From: Suillus spraguei
Lineage: Eukaryota > Basidiomycota > Agaricomycetes > Boletales > Suillaceae
Length of the DNA stretch: 64,000 nt
Assembly: GCA_016800925.1 (NCBI GenBank)
Contig: JABCPU010000279.1
Span: 25,886 to 89,885, forward strand
Direction of reading: 5' to 3'
A program made the position numbers and the translations under genes. The notes under the pieces were generated by a model. The model made no database searches and was not told the DNA's origin. It saw nothing but the letters and a program-made list of their open reading frames with translations. Numbering within the stretch: position 1 is the stretch's first letter; each line of letters opens with the position of its first letter. Positions 45,595 to 55,109 of this stretch are shown in pieces.

Positions 45595-46503
45595 TGTGAC
45601 GAACAAACTCACGCTGAGCTTGAAATGGCACATTTTCATATAGGTGTCACACGGCAATCATTATCCTTACCCTTCAGCTTCACCATCCTACTTTACCATG
45701 TGTTTACCCCTATCTAACGGTATCGTTCCGCACTCCAGAAGCCTCGTTGCAGCTTAACGGCTGTACTGCGGCAACTTTCCCGCGAAGCGGTGATCTTCGG
45801 CAATCTCCGCAAACCCATTAGGCATCCACAAGCAAGATTCACTGTCTGTCCTATGTCCATCCAGTCTCGCCAGTACGTGATGTTTTGTAAACTGTAGTGC
45901 AGTCTTATTACATGTCTGCTGTGTATTAATCCTATCCCTTCCGTTTCCATAGCTATTCCTTTCATATAAAATTCCTAGGTACCTGTACTCTTTCCTTACT
46001 TCCCTCCTATAGTACACACGGTACTTAGGAATAGTCACCACTACTGTCACTATGAAATAAAGTCCTGTACTGAAGTCACTGTTTCCTTAAGAATTGCTTT
46101 ACCACTGCATGCACCACCGCTCATTACCGCTTTCCCGTGCTTCACCGCTAGCGCTAGCGCTTTCTCATGCTTCATCGCTACACTACTGCTTGTTTTACCG
46201 CAGAAGTTCCCACGCTTACCGCAGTTTTACCGTTCACGCTACCGCTTGCCTACCGCATTCCCACGCTTACCGCTAGTTTTACCGCAAGTTTCCCACGGAC
46301 TGGAGGTCACCGCTAGATCTCGCTACCTTCGACGGCAGTCACGCACCACAGGTTAGGCAATATTGAACTATATTAACTTAGCATTCCCTTTAGGGTCAAA
46401 CGCTCTTGCCTTCGCAAGTGAAGCAGACTAGGTAGAGCGCAAGACTCGCATACTAGCTTAGGCCATGGTTTATCTACAGCCCAGGCTAGATTGTATCTTT
46501 ACA
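45595..46503 (+). mobile_element. LTR family B, diverged, opposite orientation
   Basis: 909 bp from TGTGACGAACAAACTCACGC to TTGTATCTTTACA, the reverse complement of the family consensus with many substitutions. The block 45990-46100 (CACGGTACTTAGGAATAGTC) and the end are the best conserved. No recognisable primer-binding site follows it. Confidence 0.6.
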
Positions 46504-47009
46504 GCGAATTGCTAAGGAACAGTGGTGCAAGGGGGGCAGATGCTGATGATGAGTCCAAGTGACATAGGCAAGTTTGCCGAAGTTAGTGCAGCATGGGAAT
46601 GTGGTAATGAGCGGTAGTCAGCAGTCGCTAGCACAAGCGGACCGCGGGAAAGCGGCGGTTAAAGTAGCGGTAAGCGGTGATGCCAATAGCTAGGTAGCTG
46701 CTGTGGTACTTTGGCATGTTCAATGTGATGAGCTGAAGGAACTGTACCATGGGAACATAGCGAGCGGTAATCGCTGGGTGCTGGAGTTGTGAGAATGACA
46801 AGTGGCGGACTATCAGTGTCTGTGGTGCAAAGTGTGGTAAGCCATCGGTGCAAGAACATAGCTAGTGATGCCATGACTGCATGTGCTTCATGGGAAAGTA
46901 GTGGTGATAGGGGTTATCACTAGAAACACAGAATGCGAACAAAATCTAAGTCCGTGGTGACTTCACAACTCTACTCCAAAGGTAAGGGTCCATCAGCGGT
47001 CCAATCTGT
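46504..47009. other. Sequence between two facing family-B LTRs
   Basis: No gene. A possible primer-binding site for the LTR at 47010 is at about 46986-47003 (ending in CCA, that is TGG on the minus strand). Confidence 0.35.
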
Positions 47010-47460
47010 TGTAAAGATTCAACCTAGCTTGGGCTGTAGATAAACCACTGCCTAAACTAGTATGTTAGTCTTGTGCTCCATCTAGTCTGCTTCACTTGTA
47101 AGAACAAGAGTGTTCAACCCTAAAGGGGGATGCTTATTTAGTATGGTCAAGTTTGAGTCTAACTTATTTGCGAAACAAGTGTCATGGTCAGCGGTAAGTT
47201 GCCGCGGTCAGCGATGATACTGCCAGAACTAGTGTCGTGAGTAGCGGTGCTACCATCATCGAGATAAGGTCAGTAACAGTAGCATTGAACAAGCGATGTC
47301 GAGCAGTGGTCTCAGTGGTAGCAGTAAGGTTGCGAGCGGTGCAATGAAACAGTAAAGAAGTCCGCGGTACTTTCAGCGGTAAAGTAGCAGTTCGTGGGAA
47401 GTTCAGTCAAAGTAACAGTTGAAAGTCCAGCGGTATGCCAGCAGTAATGGAGAACGAGCA
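47010..47460 (-). mobile_element. LTR family B remnant
   Basis: Starts TGTAAAGATTCAACCTAGC and follows the copy at 49939 for about 150 bp at roughly 80% identity by eye, then passes into GCGGTAA-rich sequence. The far end is not recognised. Confidence 0.45.
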
Positions 47461-48877
47461 TGATGTATCAATGAGCAGTAAGGAAACTTTAAAGACTATG
47501 TCCACTACTGGGTAGATCCAGAGCTAGACAATAATCCTGACCTATAGTGCGTGCAATGGGGTAAAATCAGGTACTGTATTATGTGGGGTACGCAGTGCTT
47601 ATATCCTAATTTGTATGTACTCAGAATACTCTAGGCGAGATCAGTAGCACTGGAGTGTAGTAACTGCTGTAAGTAAACATAGTGCAAGGTGCTGCAGCAC
47701 AAGGCAACATGTAATAAGGCTTGCCATGGAATCAGTGATAATGAACAGAAAACAAACTATGCACCAAATGGAGCTATGCGGACACGGCAAGGACATGGAA
47801 GGACATCGGTTCGTGGAATGAGGTGTGGCAGTCGGTATGGTGTGCGGTAAGCGTGGGATGCTGCTGGTACTGCTAAAGGGGTAAGATGGCCATGGACAAG
47901 TGGTAACTCCTGTAGACATGAGACAAGTGTCAAAATATGGGGTTTTAAGCCCAGCACCAATATGTTCGTTACACCATGTCCAAATGTCTCCATGTCCAAG
48001 TCCAAGTGCCAGTCATATGTAGTCCATTTGGTGCCTAAGGTAAATGGTAATGTATAGTAAGTGCTTGCGTGCGGTAAACAAAAAATGAACTGATACTGCA
48101 AACTGTGCGAGGTTCCGCTCATCTTGTCTTCTTCGTTTCGCTGTCTTCCTCTATGCCTTTGGTAATGCCGCCGGTAGGTGTTGGCTTGGTATCTCTTGTC
48201 TAGTCAAAAATGGGCATGGTGTGCTGCCTCCGCATTTGAAAGAAAAAGTGTATGGTACTTAGCGGTGCACGGTATTCTGTGTCCAATTGATATAGTCCTT
48301 GTACCGTAATAAAAGTCTCTGCACTAGTCAGCACTTAATGTATGTAAGTGGTGCTGTGTGGGTGTGTGTTTCATGGGAAAGTGTGAAACTGATCACTGGA
48401 TGAAACCCAGGGTAAAACAGAGACTATCATACTTGTGCGGTATTATTTTCTTGTTTTTATGGTTATGAAATGAGCATGGTATTAGTGAGTGTTGGTGTTG
48501 ATAGGGTAAGGAATGGTGCCGTTGGGTTGCCGCTGGTGGGTATATGTGCGTGCGAGGTTACTGGTTGCTTGTCTTGCTTCAACTTCTTCGCCGGCAAGGG
48601 AAGCCGCGAGTTGTGTTCTCATACCTGCACAGCGCAAATCAGGCATGTGAGGGTCGGTAATACTGTGGGACAAACTTGATCAGGTTAGCACAGCGGCGTA
48701 GATAGCCGTGCAAAATAGTCGAGTGCAAAAAAACCGATAGACAGCAGCCAAGATTGGCCTCGGTAACTTGTTTAAGGCTAAAAACACGGTTTCGCAAGGT
48801 AAAACCTGGATAACTGATCAGTATATCGTCAGATAAACTGCTAGAGACTGATAAAACATCTAAAACTGTGTCAGGGG
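47460..48877. other. Internal or flanking sequence of family-B elements
   Basis: No coding domain recognised. A pyrimidine-rich tract at about 48118-48160 could be the polypurine tract of a minus-strand element. Open frames are short. Confidence 0.35.
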
Positions 48878-49810
48878 CTAAAACACGGTAGTTTGGCAAG
48901 TCTGTGGTACTATAACCATGCAGTACAAGTGCCGCCGGTTTATCAGCGCTGTCTTCCTGAGTACTAGGGCTGTCTGTGGCAGTAAATAGTCAGCGGTAAT
49001 ATTGCATTCTTCAAGCACCAGGTCCAAAATTGGCGAAAACTGCGGTATCAGGGGTATATCAGCACAAAACACATCTGTATCAGCCGCCAGAGTGTCTGGC
49101 TTGTCGCTGCGGTAGTCCAAGCATGTAAGCGAGCTGTGTGGGTCGTCCGCTGGCTGCCGTGCGTCAAGTACGGCACATAGGCAATCTGCCAAAGAGCAAA
49201 TACTGCAAATGGTGAAAAATGCGGTAGTGTCAGCATAACAAGGTATCTCCGTGAACAAACTCTGATCAGATAATGTCCGGTGGTGGTCAATATGGGCTGC
49301 TGTGTGCGATCAAACAGTGCCGTCGAAAGCCATGAGCGATTTGAGGCTGTTTTCAGCTGGCGAAGGTGCAATTTCATCAAAAGGTAGCACTATAGGGGCA
49401 GAAACAAGATCAGTACTTGCGGCAGGCAAAATATCCTGAACCGCCAGTGGTTGCGGTGCGTCTGGCTGCTCAATAGCATCACCCTTATAGGGTTCTGCCA
49501 GCGGAGTGGCCGGTTCTGCGGTATCAGCACGTTTGAAGGTGGCCGAGCAACATTCTGGGTAAAACAACAAAACAGCATTAGCAAAGTCTGCGAAGTCATC
49601 ACTGTCGTATTCCAGTAAGTCTCTCCATAATTCAGCGTCATCTGAGTCAGCGTATCTGACTGCAAACTTGATGCGGGCCATGTCGGTAATTCCGGCTTTG
49701 TCCAAAAGTCGATCTACAGTAACAAAAAAGGTCAGTAGTTCACTAGCGTTGCCGCCGAAGTGTGGAGCTGCATCTGAGGTAGCCACAGGCATAAAAAATG
49801 CGCCTGCCAT
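48878..49810 (-). CDS. Gag-like ORF of a non-autonomous LTR retrotransposon
   Basis: Minus strand from MAGAFFMPVATSDAAPHFGG at 49810. PHFGGNASELLTFFVTVDRL and ITDMARIKFAVRYADSDDAELW match the N-terminal pattern of gypsy-type Gag (target-length segment, then YA...LW). The first frame (166 codons) ends at 49310 and a second frame from 49258 (MFTEIPCYADTT) continues to 48878, so a frameshift or stop readthrough would be needed. No zinc knuckle, protease or reverse transcriptase follows. The adjacent 5' LTR and primer site make this a gag-only element that would need enzymes from elsewhere. Confidence 0.55.
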
Positions 49811-49919
49811 ACTGTCTGTAGCGTGTGAATACAGCGTGGGAACGTGCGGTAAAATCTGCGGTAATGCAACAAAAAACGGTAAGCGTGTTAGGCAAAATCA
49901 AAACTATACCAAAAGATTC

Positions 49920-49936
49920 CCTCGCAGTGGGCTCCA
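49920..49936 (-). promoter_or_regulatory. tRNA-type primer-binding site
   Basis: On the minus strand TGGAGCCCACTGCGAGG starts 2 nt after the 5' LTR ends. Its complement ends GTGGGCTCCA, as expected for a tRNA acceptor and CCA end. The tRNA identity was not determined. Confidence 0.6.
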
Positions 49937-49938
49937 AT

Positions 49939-50862
49939 TGTAAAGATACAATCTAGCCTGGGCTGTAGATGAACCATGGCCTAAACTAGTATGCGAGTCT
50001 TGCGCTCCGTCTAGTCTGCTTCACTTGCAAAGCAAGAGCATTCGACCCTAAAGGGAATGCTAAGTTAGTATAGTTTGATATTGCCCAACCTGCAGTGCAA
50101 GACTGCCGTCGGAGGTAGTGAGATGCTAGCGGTGACCTCCGGTCCGTGGGAAACTAGCGGTAATACTAGCGGTAAGCGCAGGAAAGCGGTAGACAAGCGG
50201 TAGCGAAAGTGGTAAAACTGCGGTAAGGCGTGGGAAAATGGCGGTAAAACAAGTGGTGAAGCATAGCGATGAAGCGTGGGAAAGCGTAGCGCAAGCAGTG
50301 AAGCGTGGGAAAGCGTAGCGCAAGCGGTGAAGCGTGGGAAAGCGTAGCGCAAGCGGTGAAGCGTGGGAAAGCGGTAAAGAGCGGTGGTGCGTGCAGCAGT
50401 AAAACAATTCTTAAGAGACAGTAGTGGTGACAATTCCTAAGTACCGTGTGTACCATAGAAGGAAAAGTAAAAGTACCGGAATGTGCGAAGAGTCCTTTTT
50501 AACATGTACTGTGAACAGCCGGAATACATAGCGAGAATGGTAGCGAGATAGAGATATTTAGCTAAGAGGCACACAGCGAGCAAGCGGTGTCACGGATGGT
50601 AAGGTAAGTCTTGCCATAGCTTTAGTAATGGCAGAAACGAATATGCTACGCACCAATGGATCTTAGATGGAAATGGAATGGACAGGAGGACATCAGTAGC
50701 GAGATTTGGTAAGGGGCAAGGATCCACAGAGCGAAAACGGTACCAGCAAAGCGAAAAGGGGTAATGCTCACTATAGGGGTTTTCTCGGTAGCTGCTGTAG
50801 ACAGTAACGAGACACTTGCGTAAAACGGCATTTTCATGGTCAGCGTGACTTTGTTCGCTACA
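49939..50862 (-). mobile_element. LTR family B, complete (5' LTR of the gag-only element)
   Basis: 924 bp, TG at 49939 to CA at 50862. The reference copy of the family in this window; it contains a 29-bp tandem repeat at 50257-50370. Confidence 0.75.
50257..50370. repeat. 29-bp tandem repeat inside the LTR
   Basis: About three and a half copies of a unit of the type AGCGTAGCGCAAGCGGTGAA followed by GCGTGGGAA. The related copy at 44671-45401 has only one unit here. Confidence 0.75.
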
Positions 50863-51059
50863 GCATCATAAACCACTTTCTGATTGAATGGGACAAAACT
50901 TCTTGGACGACAAAAATCTCCTCCAGTTTTGAAGATTTTTCATTTCTGCTTCCTAGTAATTTAAGCTATACTTCTATTCAATAGTTCCTAGGATCCAATT
51001 ACATTAGAAATAAATCTATGTGCCCATAATTTGAGTGATAGCAAGGCCTTCAATGTGCT

Positions 51060-51226
51060 GATGTAAGCTGTGCTGGATACTATCTTATTACTTGTCTCAA
51101 AAAGTCTAGCCCTATGCGTATCCTACTATGCCAATCTGTCTCTTGTCGCTATCCACTCTTACTCATCATTTGTCTCTCTTTCCATTCACAATTCCCTGCC
51201 AAACCCACCATCAGCCTTACACAGCC
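51060..51226 (+). repeat. Diverged remnant of the 0.7-kb repeat unit
   Basis: Shares word order with 4060-4214 (a 'ctatc.ctctc' block) and ends 'cagccttaca', like the CCTTACA end of that unit. Confidence 0.4.
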
Positions 51227-51230
51227 TTAC

Positions 51231-51349
51231 AGCATTTTTCTTCATTAACGTCTGGCTCTGAACTTTGAGTAAGTTAGGGTACGAATTCTGAATCATATTG
51301 CAGAAATGTAGAGCTGCGAGGCATGTATGACTTCCAGTTTGTTTTCCTT
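51231..51349. repeat. Second copy of the P450 3'-flank segment
   Basis: See 33632-33748. It begins directly after the 0.7-kb unit remnant. Confidence 0.65.
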
Positions 51350-51759
51350 ATCTGAGTAGTCAACCCTGTCCATGCACCTGGAGGTCACCTGTAGGTAGTG
51401 TTGTTGGCAATACTGCGCCATTGCACCGCGCCAGTTGTGCCATTTTGGCAATTGCCGGCAATATCTCAGGGGTCCTGGCAAAACTTGGCACAACTAGTAG
51501 TAGTACCAGAGGTCCAGGGGGCGACTTGGACAAGCTCATCACAGTGTTCCTACACAGATTTGCCATTAATTCACTTATTAGATCACAGTAACAATATTAC
51601 CATGTTTCTTTTACCATTTGTTCAAGTTGAACCATATTATTTGCACTATCTTCAGGCTACACTTGAAACTTGTCTCAAAATGTGTACCAAAAAATATCCA
51701 GGTGGCCACCCACCAGCCAAAATCCTAACTGATAACTTCAAGGAACTCGAACGAGTGAG

Positions 51760-52828
51760 TTGATAATAAATCCCATCAAAAATTCTGGAAGTGCAACTAT
51801 TGTACTTCAACCAGTGGCAGTGGTCAATGCATTGAAGGCCAAGATAACCACTGTCTTTTACATCTCACAAACCCAAAAGAGTGCCTGGATGCTCCACCAT
51901 CTGTCTGCAATGAAGCTTGCAGAGTCTCATTACAGAAAGGTGCTGCCATTGGCCTGATAGAAGCATCACTTTTCTGTGACTCAGACACACCTGCTTTGGA
52001 TGTTGCTCCAATCAATCAATCTAACATCGGAACAAGTGCTATCATCAAAAAAGGAAGTCTAGCACACTCGATAATTACGTTGATCATGCATTGACTGCTG
52101 TGAAGCGAGAAACTGCAAATATGAAGCTGTTTCAGTGAGCTCAGCTTAGTCTATGTTTGTGTATGCTTGCATCCTCACTTCATATAGCTATGTCATTCAC
52201 AGTAACAGTCCATTTTCTGTCAGTGAAAATTCATACTTTCTCGAGTTTATCAACTATATTTGGCCATCATATGTGCCTCCCACATGTTATGTCTTATTGC
52301 ATACAATCATGGACTCTGAATACGCACAAGTTTCAATTGAAGAGATAGACCGTCTGAAGAAGAGGCAGAGGTTGACACTTCTCTTTGATGGATGAGAGGA
52401 CTTGATCCGTCAAAGCCTCTACAGTTCTGTTGCAGCAGAGGTTGGGCAGTACCCAACTGTCTTAAGTCTTATTGAGCTCACTGGACATTGAGGCTCTGCT
52501 GATAAATATTTGGAGATCGTGAAAAGGTGCTGAAAAATATGGAGATAGAAAATGGGAAGAATATAATTGCTTTGACAATGGATGATCCAATGGTTATGCA
52601 GTCTTTCCGTCACAAGTTTAAATCTGAATATCACTGGGTCATTGTAAGTTCAATCCAGCTCAAGAAGTATAGATTTATCTTGATGACCATAATTCAGACT
52701 CTTACATGCTTTTTGCATGGTCTCAATACTATCATTGGAAAGATTGCCTTGTACCCCACTATGAAAAAAATGGCAACAAAGTCAGCTCACATTGTCTGAT
52801 ACTTCAACCAGTCTCATTACTGGGGTGG
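51760..52828 (+). pseudogene. hAT-type transposase relic
   Basis: An N-terminal zinc-finger-like segment WKCNYCTSTSGSG ... HCLLHLTNPKEC (about 51785-51895), then YVPPTCYVLLHTIMDSEYAQ, IDRLKKRQRLTLLFDG, ENGKNIIALTMDDPMVMQSF and CFLHGLNTIIGKIALYP, as in the DUF659/RNase-H-like part of Agaricomycete hAT transposases. Stops and frameshifts are numerous. It is cut at 52828 by a family-A LTR. Confidence 0.65.
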
Positions 52829-53302
52829 TGTTACAACCGTATGTGCCCCTATTCATTTTCTACTTCATTTACCTTGTATATTACGTAACATGACTCTGAC
52901 TCATATGCTCAACGCATCTGTACTATAGTTGCCTTCCTCCTTTGGATACGCACTTACGTTCTCACGCCTCTCTTGGTCTGTGCGCACATATTGGCCTATT
53001 TAAGCACAGTGTACTTGTAGTAGATTCGCTACTTTAATCTTACTGGGTTTTACCTGGAATCTCCTTCGCTTAGGTCTCCAACCTAAGTCGTCTTGAATCG
53101 TCTCCAAGTCTAAGCACTCCTTAGCCTTAGTCTCTATTCTCGCGGATACCTCTTAGACTTGTCTTTGAGGCTGAACCCTTGATCGTACTCGGAACGCGTT
53201 CCTTGTACTTTCACCTTATCCTCTTCTGGATATTGTAAGAACTCCCAGCAGACCGTCTGTGTCTTTTCACTGTCGCTGGTGACGCCACCCCAGTTCGTAA
53301 CA
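52829..53302 (+). mobile_element. LTR family A, extra upstream copy
   Basis: 474 bp, TGTTAC...GTAACA. It is followed by 236 bp of element leader and the first gag codons (ATG at 53500), then the next LTR. It resembles the 3' LTR (60683-61156) more than the adjacent LTR at 53539. Confidence 0.85.
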
Positions 53303-53538
53303 AAATATTAAAGTCTACCTTGGTCGTCGACTATCCAGTCTTCGACTCCGAACACTGATCGCCTAGATCAGTAGACTAGCGTACACGTACGCTGAGCAGA
53401 TTGTCAAGAGAAGCCCTCTAACAGAAGAAAGCCCTAACAGACAGCAAGACAGCGCGTGTAGGCACCGAGAAAGATAACTCATCAGAAGAACCATCAACCA
53501 TGTCGTCAACCAAAGAATTCGAGTACAAGATCGGTCAA
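53303..53538 (+). mobile_element. Duplicate leader and gag start between two LTRs
   Basis: Matches 54013-54240. It includes ATGTCGTCAACCAAAG and about 13 gag codons, ending at 'gatcggtcaa', where the next LTR begins. Confidence 0.8.
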
Positions 53539-54012
53539 TGTTACAATCGTACGTGCCCCTATTCATTTTCTACTTCACTTACCTTGTATATTACATAACA
53601 TGACTCTGACTCACATGCTCAACGCATTTGTACTATAGTTGCCTTCCTTCTTAGGATATGCACTTACATTCTCACGTATTGCTTGGTCTGTGCGCACATA
53701 TTGGCCTATTTAAGCACAGTGTACTTGTAGTAGATTCGCTACTTTAATCTTACTGGGTTTTACCTGGAATCTCCTTCGCTTAGGTCTCCAACCTAAGTCG
53801 TCTTGAATCGTCTCTAAGTCTAAGCACTCCTTAGTCTTAGTCTCTATTCTCGCGGATACCTCTTGGGCTTATCCTTGAGGCTGAACCCTTGATCGTACTC
53901 GGAACGCGTTCCTTGTACTTTCACCTTGTCCTCTTCTGGACATTATAAGAACTCCCAGCAGACCGCCTGTGTCTTTTCACTGTCGCTGGTGATGCCACCC
54001 CAGTTCGTAACA
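53539..54012 (+). mobile_element. 5' LTR of the chromovirus, with TATA and predicted start site
   Basis: 474 bp. TATTTAAG at 53707-53714 is followed 27-34 nt later by ACTTTAATCTT (53741-53751), the exact complement of the sequence next to the LTR (54014-54024). This marks a likely transcript start and R region. Confidence 0.85.
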
Positions 54013-54013
54013 A

Positions 54014-54024
54014 AAGATTAAAGT
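54014..54024 (+). promoter_or_regulatory. Putative self-priming primer-binding site
   Basis: AAGATTAAAGT, 2 nt after the 5' LTR, is the perfect 11-nt reverse complement of ACTTTAATCTT at 53741-53751. No TGG-starting tRNA-type site is present. Tf1-type elements prime with the folded-back 5' end of their own RNA through an 11-nt match. Confidence 0.6.
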
Positions 54025-54210
54025 CTATTTTGATCGTCGACTATCCAGTCTTCGACCCTGAACCCTGATCGCTTAGATCAGCAGACTAGCGTACGCGTAC
54101 GCTGAGCAGATTGTCAAGAGAAGCCCTCTGACAGAAGAAAGCCCTGACGGACAGCAAGACAGCGCGTGTAGGCACCGAGAAAGTATAACTCATCAGAAGA
54201 ATCATCAACC

Positions 54211-55079
54211 ATGTCGACCAAAGAATTCGAATACAAGATCGGTCAACCGATTGGTTTTGATGGAGATCGTGATAACTCTCGCGAGTTTATCCAGTCGTGC
54301 AACTTGCACTTTGACATCAATGAAAAGCTTTACACCACCGACAAACAGAAGATCATCTACATAACATCCTTCATGACCGAAAGAATGCCAAGTCATGGAA
54401 GGAACAATTCCTTGAACACGCCCAATCTACCGACACATCGGGACAAAAAGTTGGTTATGGGACGATGGTGGATTTTATGAAGAGCTTCAAAGAAGCATTC
54501 GAACCAGTGGATACCAGAATGACCGCGCTCACACGCCTTAGAGACCTCAAGCAAGGAACTGGAGATCTTCATACCTATGTCGCTGACTTTGAGGCACTTG
54601 CAGCCAAGGCTCATATCACCGATAACGCGACGAAAATCCAGTTCTTTCAAGATGGTCTTAATTGGGGTATCCTCACAAAGCTTTTCAATACAGGAGATGT
54701 CTCCGAGATCTTCAGAGACATTGTGTTGCAATGCGTTGCTATTGACAACGCCCATCATCGGCTTAATGCCATGAGGACACGTCATATTCCACAACAGAAG
54801 AAGAAGAACTATGGGAAATGCACGGTATATTCCGAACCGTGACCCAACGCAATGGTCGTAGACCAAATCTCCGACATGGAGAGATCTGAATGCATGAAGA
54901 AAGGACAATGCTTTGGATGCAGAAAGACAGGACACCGTATCCATAACTGTCCTGACAGAAAGAAGAAGACTCCACTCCGACAAACCGAAGTCAAAGAAGA
55001 AGAAGATGAAGAAACCGTAAGACGGATTGTAGAGGATTTTTACTTGGAGAAACAAAGACTCGACGTATGTTTCTCCTAA
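54211..55079 (+). pseudogene. Gypsy gag with zinc knuckle, frameshifted
   Basis: ATG at 54211 (MSTKEFEYKIGQPIGFDGDR). The capsid-type region REFIQSCNLHFDINEKLY ... FMKSFKEAFEPVDTR ... TGDLHTYVADFEALAAKA is spread over two frames (shift near 54383). A third frame from about 54852 has the knuckle CFGCRKTGHRIHNC (CX2CX4HX4C). It ends with an acidic tail, stop at 55077-55079. Gag packages element RNA in virus-like particles. Confidence 0.8.
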
Positions 55080-55109
55080 TGTATTACTAAGACTTGTACG
55101 CGCTGTAGG

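Noticed and set aside
50257..50370. CRISPR-like array (29-bp repeats)
   Set aside because: Units are directly adjacent without spacers, inside an LTR of a eukaryotic retrotransposon.
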